Shown here piece by piece: positions 25,150 to 34,080 of a stretch of DNA of 64,000 nt (position 1 is its first letter; each line of letters begins with the position of its first letter). The stretch is taken from positions 4,216,001 to 4,280,000 of the forward strand of contig NZ_CP108784.1 of the NCBI RefSeq assembly GCF_045207655.1. The letters run 5' to 3'. The stretch comes from Embleya sp045207655 (GTDB lineage: Bacteria > Actinomycetota > Actinomycetes > Streptomycetales > Streptomycetaceae). The notes under the pieces were generated by a model. The model did not search any database. It was given only the letters and a program-made list of their open reading frames with translations, and was not told the DNA's origin. The position numbers were made by a program, and so were the translations under genes.

Positions 25150-25962
25150 TCAGGTGGTGGGGGCCAACCGGGTGCGGGCGTATTGGCCGGGTGGGCAGCC
25201 GTATTCCTTGGCGAAGGCGAGGACGAAGGCGGAGACGCTGGAGTAGCCGACCCGGCGGGCCACCACGGAGACCGGTTCGGCGACGAGCAGGGCGCGGGCG
25301 ACGCCGAGGCGGAGCAGCGTGCGGCGTCGGGTGAAGGACATGCCGAATTCGCGTACGAAGTCCCGCTGGAGGGTCTTGGGGCTGATGTGCAGGCGTGCCG
25401 CCCACTCGTCGAGGCGCGTCGGGTCCGCGGGGTTGTGGGACATCGCGCGGGCGACGGCCCGGGCGAAGCCCTTGCCGTGCGCGCACTCGCCGGCGATGTC
25501 CGCGGTGAGCGGGGCCAGGTCGCGCAGGATGCGGGTGCGGGCCTCCAAGGCTCGGCGTTCGTCGTAGCCGGGGGTGGCGATCTCCTGGACGAGGCGCTCC
25601 GCCTCCGGACCGATCGCCACGTGGCCGGAGCGCAACCCGGCCAGGGACTCGGGCACTTCGCGCAGGCAGATCCGGTAGACGGTCTGCCGGTCGGCGGCGC
25701 GTACCTCGTGGCTCACCGCCTGTTCGGCCCAGAAGCCCTCGCCGGGCGCCGTGAACCAGGATCGGCCGCCGTGTACGGCCGAGAGCATGCCGTCCGGTGA
25801 CCAGTAGAGCTGGTGCACGAGGTCGTTGCGGACGGCACCGAACCCCAGGGGACCGGCCGTGCGGTAGTGCAGGACGAGGATGCCCGCGGGTTGCCCGAGC
25901 CCATACCCGAACGCGTCGCAGGCGATCGGGTCGCCGCCCACATCCTGTCCTCTGATCGACAT
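25150..25962 (-). CDS. AraC-family transcriptional regulator
   Basis: A 270-aa regulator. The N-terminal two thirds is a cupin-like sensing domain (HYRTAGPLGFGAVRNDLVHQ and GEGFWAEQAVSHEVRA). The C-terminal AraC double helix-turn-helix covers about 180-262, with LHISPKTLQRDFVREFGMSF and VARRVGYSSVSAFVLAFAKE. The ATG at 25962 has GGAAAGG about 8 nt upstream. It is divergent from the siderophore-uptake operon, and an iron box lies in the shared promoter. AraC regulators placed this way usually activate uptake when the ferric siderophore is present, so it is probably the pathway-specific activator. Confidence 0.87.
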   Translation of the reverse strand: MSIRGQDVGGDPIACDAFGYGLGQPAGILVLHYRTAGPLGFGAVRNDLVHQLYWSPDGMLSAVHGGRSWFTAPGEGFWAEQAVSHEVRAADRQTVYRICLREVPESLAGLRSGHVAIGPEAERLVQEIATPGYDERRALEARTRILRDLAPLTADIAGECAHGKGFARAVARAMSHNPADPTRLDEWAARLHISPKTLQRDFVREFGMSFTRRRTLLRLGVARALLVAEPVSVVARRVGYSSVSAFVLAFAKEYGCPPGQYARTRLAPTT

Positions 25963-25992
25963 CGGGTGACCTTTCCGGACAACCATCAAGAC

Positions 25993-26011
25993 TCAGGTGA
26001 GGCTAGCCTAA
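25993..26011. promoter_or_regulatory. Iron box (DmdR/IdeR-type operator)
   Basis: TCAGGTGAGGCTAGCCTAA matches 16 of 19 positions of the actinobacterial iron-box palindrome TTAGGTTAGGCTAACCTAA. It sits between the AraC gene and the siderophore-binding gene, 57 bp before the latter's ATG, where it could control both. Repression by an iron-loaded DmdR/IdeR protein is expected from knowledge of the family. Confidence 0.85.
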
Positions 26012-26067
26012 GTTCGCCGCGCCGACCGATTGGGGCGCCAAGACCTGTTCGACCCGAAGGAATGCTT

Positions 26068-27075
26068 ATGTCCGTTCGCCCGCTACTCCGCCTCGTCTCG
26101 GCCGGCCTGGCAGCCGTGACCGCGACCGCCCTCCTGGCGGGCTGCGGCTCCGATTCCGACAGCGGCACGGGTGGAAAGAGCGGCGCCACGCGGGTGATCG
26201 CCGCCGACAACGGACAGATCACCGTCCCCGTCAGCCCCAAGCGCGTCGTCGCGACCGGTTACGCGGTCCCGGTGCTGATCGAGGCGAACGCTCCCCTGGT
26301 CGGCATATCCACCTGGCCGCGCGGTCTGGGCCTGATGACCGGGCCCGAGCGCGCGACGTACGACAAGCTGCACAAGATCGGCGGCGCGACCGCCAAGGAG
26401 ACCAACTACGAGGCCATCGCCGCCGCGAAGCCCGACATCATCATCATCGGCGTACCAGGGCCGGTGCTCGGCGAGTTGGACCTCAAGCGGCTGGGATCGA
26501 TCGCGCCCGTGGTCGCCATCGGCCCCAGCCTGCCGTCCGCGTGGCGCGAGTTGTCGGCACGCCAGGCCGACGCCGCGGGCCGTGCGGGCCACACCGAGGA
26601 GACCCGGAACACGTACCGGAAGCGGGCCGACGAGCTGAAGGTCAAGTAGGCGGGTGCCGTCGGCGGCCTCGGGTTCGGCCACCTCGGCGCGTACAACGAG
26701 AACTCCCAGGGCACCTTCCAGCGCGAATTCGCCGGCTCGTGGGGCACGAACATCGCGCAGGACATCGGCCTCGACTACTACGGCACGGTCAAGAAGAAGA
26801 GCGGCGGCTCCTCCGACGTCTCGGAGACGCCGTCCATCGAGGAACTGCCGGCGAGCCTGGGCGAGGCCGACGTGATCACCTACACCGTCCAGGACGACGG
26901 CACCCCGAGCGCGGGCGTGCAGTACGTCCTCGACTCGCCCCTGTGGAAGAACCTGCCCGCGGTCAAGGCCGGGAAGGCCTTTCCGATCCGCTACACGGCG
27001 GCGGTGACGTACGCACAGGCCCAGCGCACACTCGACGCCGTCGATCAGGCGCTCGCCCCGCTCCTGGCCCGGTGA
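26068..27075 (+). pseudogene. Ferric-siderophore binding lipoprotein interrupted by in-frame TAG
   Basis: A FepB/FhuD-type substrate-binding protein (periplasmic_binding_2 fold). The signal peptide and lipobox are ATALLAGC (Cys about 27). It then reads PKRVVATGYAVPVLIEANAP and KPDIIIIG. Translation stops at TAG 26647-26649 after DELKVK, but the same frame continues for 142 codons with perfect family character: GHLGAYNENSQGTFQREFAG, SWGTNIAQDIGLDYYGTV and VLDSPLWKNLPAVKAGKAFP. Relatives usually have Tyr at this point (KY after the helix), so a single C-to-G change at a TAC would explain it. The full frame would encode 335 aa. The five-gene operon is otherwise intact. Nonsense mutation, sequencing error and readthrough remain possible; a truncated 193-aa protein would lack the C-terminal lobe and should not bind ligand. 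Confidence 0.82.
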
Positions 27076-27172
27076 CGGACACCTCGCCCCTCGTGGACCG
27101 GTGATCGAAGTCCCCCCGAGGCCCGGTGATCGGAACCCCCGCCGCCCTCCCGGCCCAGTGATCGGAACCCCC

Positions 27173-27988
27173 GTGCGCATCGAACGAGACAACCCCGCCC
27201 CGCGCGTCGCCGCCCACCACGCGAACGGCGAAGGGATCGCCAAGATCGGCTACCCGATCGCCATCCGCACCGTCACGCTGCTGCGCAAGCACTACGTGAC
27301 CACGTCGGTGCTGCGCCTGACGGTCGGCGGCCCGGGCCTGGACGGCTTCCACACCTATCAGGCCGACGACCACTTCAAGATCGTCTTCCCGGACGCCGAC
27401 GGCACGATGCGGCTTCCCGTCCCCGACGAGGAACAGTCGCTGACCTGGCCGCGCCCGTCGCCGACCAGCCGCCGCTACACCGCGCGACGCTACGACGCCC
27501 GAGCGCGCGAACTCGACATCGACCTGGTCATCCACCCGGGTGGCGTGGCCTCGGACTGGGCGGTCGCCGCCGCACCGGGCGCGGATGTCGTGATCGCCGG
27601 GCCACCCGGGGCGAAGACGTTCCCGCACGACTACGACCACTACGTCTTCGCGGTCGACACCACCGCGCTGCCGGCGGCGGCGCGCTGGCTGGAGGAGTCG
27701 CCGCAGGACGTCTCGGCGCACCTGGTCGTCGAAACGGCGCACGCCGACGAGCACCGCTATCCGCTCGCCGCGCGCGACGGCGTGCGGGTGACGTGGCTGG
27801 CGCTGGGGGAGGGCGCGTCCCGGCTCGCCGAGACCGTACGCGCCTTGCCGCTGCCCGCCGGACGGACCTTCCTGTTCGCCGCCGGCGAGGCCGACGACAT
27901 CAAGCCGCTCCGCGCGTGGGCCAAAGGCCGCCTCGACGCCCTGTTCACCGGTTACTGGAGGCGCGGTGTCGCCGGTCTCGAAAACTGA
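27173..27988 (+). CDS. Siderophore-interacting FAD-binding ferric reductase
   Basis: A protein of about 271 aa of the ViuB/SIP family, which reduces the ferric siderophore after uptake. FAD- and NAD(P)H-binding features include RRYTARRYD (about 100), VIHPGGVASDWAVAAAPGAD, VIAGPPGAKTF and the C-terminal FLFAAGEADDIKPLRAW, ending in TGYWRRGVAG. The exact start is uncertain: the GTG at 27173 is preceded by a weak GGAA, and the frame is open back to 27101 through a short imperfect repeat of GGTGATCGGAACCCCC. It overlaps the first permease gene by 23 bp. Confidence 0.82.
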   Translation: MRIERDNPAPRVAAHHANGEGIAKIGYPIAIRTVTLLRKHYVTTSVLRLTVGGPGLDGFHTYQADDHFKIVFPDADGTMRLPVPDEEQSLTWPRPSPTSRRYTARRYDARARELDIDLVIHPGGVASDWAVAAAPGADVVIAGPPGAKTFPHDYDHYVFAVDTTALPAAARWLEESPQDVSAHLVVETAHADEHRYPLAARDGVRVTWLALGEGASRLAETVRALPLPAGRTFLFAAGEADDIKPLRAWAKGRLDALFTGYWRRGVAGLEN

Positions 27989-28985
27989 GTCGCCGGTCTC
28001 GAAGACTGCCGCGCCCAAGGTCCTGCTGCTCGTCGGGGCGGTCGCCCTGCTCGTCCTGGTCTGCGGCCTGAGCCTGGTCCTCGGGGCCAGGGCGATCCCG
28101 CTCGGCGAGGTCTGGCGGGCCCTCACCGACCCCTCCGGCGCCGATACCGACCTGACGATCCGGGAGATCCGGGTCCCCCGCACGATCCTGGCGATCTGCG
28201 TGGGGGCGGCGCTCGCGACGGCCGGCGCGCTGACCCAGACGCTGACCCGCAACCCGCTGGCCGAACCGGGCCTCCTGGGGATCACGTCGGGCTCCGGGTT
28301 CGCGGTCACCGTGGGCACCACGACCGGGCTGACCGGAAACCAGGGCGTACAGGTGTCCCTCGCCCTCGTCGGCGCGCTGATCGCCGGCGTCCTGGTGTAC
28401 GCGGTCGGCCGTACGTCGCCCCTGCGCCTGGTGTTGGCCGGTGTCGCGCTCGCCTCCGTGCTCACGGGTGTGTCCATGTCGCTGCGCATCCTGGATCCGG
28501 ACGCGTTCGACCACTACCGGTTCTGGAGCGTCGGCTCCCTCGCGGGCCGCGAACAGGCCCCGCTCCTGCTGCCGGTGCTGCTGATCCTGCTTGCCCTGGT
28601 CGGCGCGTCGGCACTGACCGGAGCGCTGAACACGCTGTCCCTGGGGGAGGACGTCGCGCACGGCCTCGGCGCCCGGGTGAACCGAACCCGCGTCGCGGTG
28701 CTGGCCGTCGTCACCCTGCTGGCCGGCACCGCGACCGCAGTCGCGGGGCCGATCGCCTTTCTGGGCCTGATGGTTCCGCACATCGTGCGCCGCGCGGCGG
28801 GCGGTTCGGTGCCTTGGCTTCTGGCGTACAGCGCGCTGCTGGGGCCGATCCTGCTGCTGGCCTCCGACATCACGGGTCGACTGCTGCTGCCCACCGGCGA
28901 GGTCCCGGTGGCGGTGGTCACCGCCTTCTTCGGCGCGCCGGTGCTGATCTGGGCCGTGCGCCGCTATGAAGGGACCACGTTGTGA
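27966..28985 (+). CDS. FecCD-family iron-siderophore ABC permease 1
   Basis: A 339-aa integral membrane protein of the FecCD/BtuC type, with about nine to ten hydrophobic helices. Family signatures include RVPRTILAICVGAALATAGA, LTQTLTRNPLAEPGLLGITS, FWSVGSLAG and the coupling loop GPIAFLGLMVPHIVRRAAG. The GTG at 27966 lies within the end of the reductase gene, implying coupled translation. It pairs with the second permease to form the heterodimeric channel for the ferric siderophore. Confidence 0.9.
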   Translation: MSPVSKTESPVSKTAAPKVLLLVGAVALLVLVCGLSLVLGARAIPLGEVWRALTDPSGADTDLTIREIRVPRTILAICVGAALATAGALTQTLTRNPLAEPGLLGITSGSGFAVTVGTTTGLTGNQGVQVSLALVGALIAGVLVYAVGRTSPLRLVLAGVALASVLTGVSMSLRILDPDAFDHYRFWSVGSLAGREQAPLLLPVLLILLALVGASALTGALNTLSLGEDVAHGLGARVNRTRVAVLAVVTLLAGTATAVAGPIAFLGLMVPHIVRRAAGGSVPWLLAYSALLGPILLLASDITGRLLLPTGEVPVAVVTAFFGAPVLIWAVRRYEGTTL

Positions 28986-29034
28986 CGAGGGAGCACGTTG
29001 TGACGGGGGTCGGCCGGCGACGGGGGGCAGCCCG

Positions 29035-30165
29035 GTGACAGGCGACCACCTCGTGTCCGAGCCGACGAAGACCCTCCCGCCGACTACCGGCACCGTCCCG
29101 TCGGCGCCGAGAACGGAGCCGTCGTCCCGGCGAACCGCCTTCGGCCGCGCCTGTCACGCCCTCAGCCGGGCCCGTCGTGCCCTCGGCCTGGAGCCGCGGG
29201 CGGTGGCCGGAAACGCCGTGCTGCTGGTGCTGCTTCTGCTGTTCGCGGGGGCGGGCCTGTGTCGGGGCGACACCTGGAGCAGCCCACAGGCGGTGGCCGA
29301 CGGCCTCGCCGGGCACGGCGATCTCTCCGTCGTCGTACGCGAGTGGCGCCTGCCGCGCGTCGTCGCGGCAGGCCTGTTCGGTGCGCTGCTGGGCTGCGCC
29401 GGCGCGGTGTTCCAGAACCTGACCCGCAACGAACTGGGCAGCCCGGACGTGATCGGCCTCGATGTCGGTTCGTACACCGGCGCGCTCGTCGTGATGGTCG
29501 TGATCGGCGGAACGACCACCCCCACCGCCCTCGGATCCGTCGTCGGCGGCCTGCTGACCGCCGTGGTGGTACTCACCCTCTCCACCCGATCCGGTTTCGG
29601 CGGCCACCGGCTCATCGTCATCGGCATCGCCGTGTACGCGATGCTCACCGCGGTCAATTCGTGGATCATCCTGCGTGCCGACCTGGACGTGGCGATCGCC
29701 GCCGAGATGTGGAACGTCGGTTCGCTCAACGGCGTGGACTGGGCCGACCTGAACGTGGCGTTCGTCGCCGCCGCGATACTCGCGGTGTTGCTCTTCCTGA
29801 ATTCGCGGGCGACACAGCAGGCCGCGCTCGGCGACCCGATCGCCGTGACGTCCGGCGTACGCCTGCGCCGACACCGCCTGGCGGCGGTCGTGGCCGGAGC
29901 CGGCTGCACGGCCACGGTCACCGCGATCACGGGACCGATCGCGTTCGTCGCGCTCGCCGCTCCGCACCTGGGCCGTGCGGCCACCCGGTCCCCGGGCATC
30001 CACTTCGTCCCCGCCGCGCTCACCGGCTCCGTACTGCTCCTGAGTGCCGACCTGATCGCCCAGAGCCTGCTCGCGCCGGTGACGCTGCCGGTCGGCGTGG
30101 TGACCACGGCCATCGGCGGCGCGTATCTCCTGCTGTTGCTCCTCAAGGAAGTCAAACGACCGTGA
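29035..30165 (+). CDS. FecCD-family iron-siderophore ABC permease 2
   Basis: A 376-aa permease. About 50 hydrophilic residues precede the first membrane helix (AVLLVLLLLFAGAGL). Family motifs are REWRLPRVVAAGLFGALLG, CAGAVFQNLTRNELGSPDVI, MWNVGSLNGVDW and GPIAFVALAAPHLGR. The GTG at 29035 follows GGGGGCAGCCC; GTG 29053 is possible. The short gap to permease 1 holds two near-identical ACGTTGTGACG units. Its stop overlaps the ATPase start (GTGA). Confidence 0.88.
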   Translation: MTGDHLVSEPTKTLPPTTGTVPSAPRTEPSSRRTAFGRACHALSRARRALGLEPRAVAGNAVLLVLLLLFAGAGLCRGDTWSSPQAVADGLAGHGDLSVVVREWRLPRVVAAGLFGALLGCAGAVFQNLTRNELGSPDVIGLDVGSYTGALVVMVVIGGTTTPTALGSVVGGLLTAVVVLTLSTRSGFGGHRLIVIGIAVYAMLTAVNSWIILRADLDVAIAAEMWNVGSLNGVDWADLNVAFVAAAILAVLLFLNSRATQQAALGDPIAVTSGVRLRRHRLAAVVAGAGCTATVTAITGPIAFVALAAPHLGRAATRSPGIHFVPAALTGSVLLLSADLIAQSLLAPVTLPVGVVTTAIGGAYLLLLLLKEVKRP

Positions 30166-30914
30166 CCGCACGCCTCACCGCGCAGGACATCACCCTCACG
30201 TACGGCGACCGCACGGTGTCGGCGAACCTCAGCCTCGACATACCCGACGGTGCCTTCACCGCGATCATCGGCGCCAACGCCTCGGGAAAGTCGACGCTAC
30301 TGCGGGCATTCGTGCGCCTGTTGCGGCCGTCCGCCGGGGTGGTCCTGCTCGACGGACGCGACGTCCACGGCTACCGCCCCAAGGACATCGCGCAGGAAAT
30401 CGCTTTTCTGCCACAGGATTTGGCCGCCCCGGAGAACATCATGGTCCGTCAACTCGTGGACCGCGGACGCTTCCCGCACCGCTCGCTGCTCTCGGTGCGC
30501 ACCGCGGCCGACACGCGGGCGGTCGAGGAGGCGATGGCCGCCGCCGGCGTGGGCGACCTCGCGGACCGGCAGGTCGCCCGGCTCTCCGGCGGCCAGCGCC
30601 AACGGGTCTGGGTCGCCATGGTGCTCGCGCAACAGACGCCCTATGTACTCCTGGACGAGCCGACGACCTTCCTCGACACGGCCCACCAGTACCAGTTGCT
30701 CCGCCTGCCGGCCGCGCTCCGCGACGACGGCCGAACCATCGTCGCGGTGCTCCACGACATCAACCAGGCCTGCCGGTTCGCGGATCACGTCGTGGCGATG
30801 AAGGACGGCCGGGACATCGTGGACGCCGCCCTGATGGCGGACGTGTTCGGCCTGCCCAGCCTTGTCGTGCCGGACCCCGTGACGGGGACGCCTCTGGTGG
30901 TGCCGACGGTTTGA
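30162..30914 (+). CDS. Iron-siderophore ABC transporter ATP-binding protein
   Basis: A 250-aa FepC-type ATPase. Walker A is GANASGKST (about 36-44), the Q loop is in LPQDLAAPENI, the signature is LSGGQRQRVWVAM (about 145), Walker B is YVLLDEPTTFLD (about 165) and the switch His is in VLHDINQACRFAD. The GTG start overlaps the permease 2 stop by 4 bp and has AAGGAAG upstream. It completes the uptake operon: binding protein, reductase, two permeases, ATPase. Confidence 0.92.
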   Translation: MTARLTAQDITLTYGDRTVSANLSLDIPDGAFTAIIGANASGKSTLLRAFVRLLRPSAGVVLLDGRDVHGYRPKDIAQEIAFLPQDLAAPENIMVRQLVDRGRFPHRSLLSVRTAADTRAVEEAMAAAGVGDLADRQVARLSGGQRQRVWVAMVLAQQTPYVLLDEPTTFLDTAHQYQLLRLPAALRDDGRTIVAVLHDINQACRFADHVVAMKDGRDIVDAALMADVFGLPSLVVPDPVTGTPLVVPTV

Positions 30915-30939
30915 CGTATTTCCCGGTGGACCGGGGTCG

Positions 30940-33036
30940 CTACGGGATCCGCCACTGTTGGTACTTGTTGCCGGGGGTGCAGGCGACGACCGAGAGGGCC
31001 TTGCCCGCACCGTTGTTGGTCAGACAGTTCTGGCCCATGTAGTCCTTGATGTAGACCGCGCCCGCGGTGGGGGCCCCGGCGAGCCGCCAGTTGGTGGAGT
31101 GGCCGAAGCCGACGGCGAGTTCGGGACGTTCGGCGTTGCCGTACGGCTGGCCGAGGGCGGGGCCGCTGAGGCTGCAGGTGCTGAAGGTGTCCCAGGTGGA
31201 GACCGTGTGCACCCAGCCGTATTGCGTGTGGCCGCCCATGACCACCTCCTTGCCGCCGCCCGGACCGTCGGCGACGAGGCCGATCCGTTGACCGTCGGCG
31301 ACGTTGGTGATGGCGCCCCAGCGGTCGCCGCCGCAGCCCTGGGGGATGTTCTGGGCCGGGGGCGGAGTGGACGCGGGCGGCTTCTGTTGGTTGCCGCCGC
31401 TGTTGCCTCCGCCGCCGGGCGACCCGGCGCCACCGGACGCGGAGCCGTTGGCGCCGCCGTTGCCGGGCCCGGGGGGCGGTACGGCGCCGCTCGTGCTGCC
31501 GTTGCCCTGGGATGCGCCGGTCCCGCCCTGTGCGGTGCCCGGCGCCTGAGTGCCGGAGGCGTTCGTACTCGGGGTGCCGGCGGCTCCCGTGGGCGGCACC
31601 GACGTTGCGCCCGGATCGCCCTGCGCACCGGCCGGGACCTGGTTTCCGGATGCGACCGGTTTCGCGTTCGGGGTGTTGTGGCTCGGGTCGGACCCGCCGC
31701 CGAAGGGCTTGACGTACAGAACGGTGGCGACGACGCCGGCCATGACACCCAGGACCAGGAGCGCGGCGCCGATGCCGTGCCGCTTCCAGGACCCGGCGTT
31801 CGCGGGGGGCGCTGTCGCGTCGGGGGTGTCGGCGGCCGATGGCGCGGGTGTCGAAGGCTTCGCGTCGATGGGAACGACATCGGGAACCACTCCGGAAACG
31901 GCGTCGGGAGCAGTCTCCCGAACAGCGTCCGGAGCAGTCTCCGGAACGGCGTCGGGAACGGCGTCGGATGTCGAGGGCTCGGCCGTGGGCGGGACCTGTT
32001 GCACCGGCGTGACCTGCTCCGCCGAATTGCCCTCCGCGTCCCCCTCGTCGGTCGCCTCGTCACTCCAAGTCGGGTCGACCTCGAGACCCTTGCTCGCGGC
32101 ACCGGCACCGGCACTTCCACCGCCGACCGCCCCACTCTCGAACTCCCCGCTCCCAGCCACCCCGCTCACCGCCGCGGCACCGACGGCCGGCACCGCGGCC
32201 GCCGACCCACCCGTCATCGCCGCGCGAGCCGCCACCGCCATCGCCGCCGCCTCGGCGTATCGATCCTGCGGCTCCTTGGCCAACGCCTTCGCGACGAAGG
32301 CGCGAACCGCCTCGGGGAACTCCTCCGACAACTCCGGCGCCGGGTCCCTGATGTGCTTGAGCACCACCTCGAACACCGCGTCACCGGTGAACAGCGCTTT
32401 CCCGGCGATGAGTTCGTAACAGACGACGCCGATCGCGTACTGGTCGGACGCCGGCACCGCACCGCTCCCCCGGGCCTGCTCGGGAGCTATGTACCGAGCC
32501 GTGCCGAGCACCGAGTGCGACGCGGTGAGCCTGGTGTCGGCCGTGGACTGCGCGATCCCGAAGTCGGTGACGGTCACCCGATCGTCGGCGCCGATCATCA
32601 GGTTGGACGGTTTGACGTCCCGGTGCACGATGTCGCGCAGATGTGCCGCGTGCAGTGCGTCCAATGCCTGGGCGGCAATGCCGAGCACCCGATCGACGGG
32701 CATCTCCTCGGCATCGCTGTCGGCCAGGACCACGTCCAGCGGGCGACCACCGACGAGCTCCATGACGATGTACGCGACGCGCGGATCCGACCCGCTCTCC
32801 CCGTAGTCGTGCACATCGACGATGCCGGGATGGTCGAGCGCGGCCAAGACCTTCGCCTCACGCCGAAACCGCTCGGCGAACTTGGCATCGGCCAACAGCG
32901 CGGGCAGCAGGATCTTCACCGCGACCGACCGTTCGAGCACGCGGTCCTCGGCCCGCCACACCTCGCCCATGGCCCCGCCGCCCAGCAACTCGGCGAGTGC
33001 GTACCGGCCGTCCAGCACCGTGCCCGAACCCCACAT
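30940..33036 (-). CDS. Ser/Thr protein kinase with extracellular lectin-like tail
   Basis: A 698-aa Hanks-type kinase. Glycine loop GGGAMGEVW (19-27), ATP-binding Lys41 in VAVKILL, catalytic HRDVKPSN (138-145), DFG (158-160) and the APE-like IAPEQARG make it an active kinase. A long acidic/Pro/Ala linker follows, then one membrane helix (GIGAALLVLGVMAGVVATVL), then a Gly/Ser/Pro-rich outer stalk, and about 130 C-terminal residues with four Cys and CLTNNGAGKALSVVACTPG leading to QQWRIP. A QxW ending with paired Cys resembles a ricin-type beta-trefoil repeat, so the tail may sense a glycan. It has no PASTA domains. The ATG at 33036 is chosen because the kinase domain begins right there. It converges with the siderophore operon. 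Confidence 0.87.
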   Translation of the reverse strand: MWGSGTVLDGRYALAELLGGGAMGEVWRAEDRVLERSVAVKILLPALLADAKFAERFRREAKVLAALDHPGIVDVHDYGESGSDPRVAYIVMELVGGRPLDVVLADSDAEEMPVDRVLGIAAQALDALHAAHLRDIVHRDVKPSNLMIGADDRVTVTDFGIAQSTADTRLTASHSVLGTARYIAPEQARGSGAVPASDQYAIGVVCYELIAGKALFTGDAVFEVVLKHIRDPAPELSEEFPEAVRAFVAKALAKEPQDRYAEAAAMAVAARAAMTGGSAAAVPAVGAAAVSGVAGSGEFESGAVGGGSAGAGAASKGLEVDPTWSDEATDEGDAEGNSAEQVTPVQQVPPTAEPSTSDAVPDAVPETAPDAVRETAPDAVSGVVPDVVPIDAKPSTPAPSAADTPDATAPPANAGSWKRHGIGAALLVLGVMAGVVATVLYVKPFGGGSDPSHNTPNAKPVASGNQVPAGAQGDPGATSVPPTGAAGTPSTNASGTQAPGTAQGGTGASQGNGSTSGAVPPPGPGNGGANGSASGGAGSPGGGGNSGGNQQKPPASTPPPAQNIPQGCGGDRWGAITNVADGQRIGLVADGPGGGKEVVMGGHTQYGWVHTVSTWDTFSTCSLSGPALGQPYGNAERPELAVGFGHSTNWRLAGAPTAGAVYIKDYMGQNCLTNNGAGKALSVVACTPGNKYQQWRIP

Positions 33037-33095
33037 GCCTCGTTCCCCCACTAGGCTCCAGCGTTCCCGCCCGTCGGCGACGCGCAGTCTGCCAG

Positions 33096-33122
33096 GGCAT
33101 CCAAGGCATCCAAGGCATCCAA
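33096..33122. repeat. Three 9-bp tandem repeats upstream of the kinase gene
   Basis: GGCATCCAA three times in a row, 60 bp upstream of the kinase start. It may influence the promoter or be simple slippage. Confidence 0.7.
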
Positions 33123-33223
33123 GAAGACCGAACCACCCCCGGCAGGCGATCATTTCATCGCACCGCACCCCCATGGTCCGCCGGGATCCCCTCACTCGGT
33201 CCGTCGCACCCCGCTTGCGTGGC

Positions 33224-33874
33224 TCAGGTGTTCGTCGTACGGAGCCAGGTCAGGACTGCCAGGACTCGGCGGTGGTTGGTGGGGGACGGGGGGAGGGAGA
33301 GTTTGTCGAAGATGGCGGTGATGTGTTTCTCGACGGTGCCGGGGGTGAGGGACAGGGTTCGGCCGATGGCGCTGTTGCGGTGGCCTTCGGCCATGAGGGC
33401 GAGGACTTCGCGTTCGCGGGGGGTGAGGGCGGCCAGCGGGTCGCGGCGGTGGCGGCGGGTGAAGAGGGCGGAGACGACCTCGGAGTCGAGGACGGTGCCG
33501 CCGGCCGCGACGCGAGTCAGGGCGTCGGAGAGGTCGTCGAGGCGGGAGACGCGGTCCTTGAGCAGATAGCCGACGCCGCCGCCGTCGGCGAGCAGGTCCT
33601 CGGCGTAGGACTCCTCGACGTACTGGGACAGGACCAGGATCGCGGTGCCGGGTACTTCGCGGCGGATCTGCAGGGCCGCGCGCAGGCCCTCGTCGGTGAA
33701 GGTCGGCGGCATCCGCACGTCGACCACGGCGACATCCGGGCGATGCGCGGTGACCGCCTCGACCAGCGCGGGACCGTCGCCGACCGCCGCGACCACCTCG
33801 GCGCCGATCTCCTCGAGCAGCCGGACCAGGCCCTCCCGCAGCAACATCGAGTCCTCGGCCAACACCACCCGCAT
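33224..33874 (-). CDS. NarL/FixJ-family response regulator
   Basis: A 216-aa response regulator. The receiver domain has acidic residues AEDS (8-11), the phosphoacceptor in VAVVDVRMPPT (Asp about 53) and Lys in YLLKDRVS. The LuxR-type helix-turn-helix is LTPREREVLALMAEGHRNSA followed by IGRTLSLTPGTVEKHITAIF. The ATG at 33874 has GGGGAG 7 nt upstream; the TTG just before it is less likely. It lies downstream of its histidine kinase, separated by about 200 bp of imperfect tandem repeats rather than the usual overlap. Confidence 0.92.
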   Translation of the reverse strand: MRVVLAEDSMLLREGLVRLLEEIGAEVVAAVGDGPALVEAVTAHRPDVAVVDVRMPPTFTDEGLRAALQIRREVPGTAILVLSQYVEESYAEDLLADGGGVGYLLKDRVSRLDDLSDALTRVAAGGTVLDSEVVSALFTRRHRRDPLAALTPREREVLALMAEGHRNSAIGRTLSLTPGTVEKHITAIFDKLSLPPSPTNHRRVLAVLTWLRTTNT

Positions 33875-34080
33875 CAATGCTCCCCCGCTCCACTCGACAA
33901 GATCCCGGCCGTGCCGGGGGCGACCCGCCCGATCACCCGATCATCGGTCGCGACCACTCGTGTCGATGCTCCCCGATCAACGTTCCCGGACTCCACCCGA
34001 CAAGACCCCGGCCGTGCCGGGGATCGACCGGCCCGACCGCCCGATCCCCGGTCGCGACCACTCGTGTCGATGCTCCCCGG
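33872..34080. repeat. Tandem duplication (about 91 and 104 bp) between kinase and regulator genes
   Basis: Bases 33963-34066 repeat the pattern TCGATGCTCCCC, ACTCCACCCGACAAGA, CCCGGCCGTGCCGGGG, GGTCGCGACCACTCGTG that also occupies 33872-33962 in shorter form, and a third partial copy (TCGATGCTCCCCGGTCAGTG) reaches the kinase stop. Each copy holds a GGCCGTGCC-type hairpin, so the spacer may act as an attenuator between the two genes. Confidence 0.7.

Noticed and set aside
26872..27075. A separate small gene after the TAG in the siderophore-binding gene
   Set aside because: It is the natural C-terminal lobe of that protein in the same frame, with no ribosome-binding site of its own.
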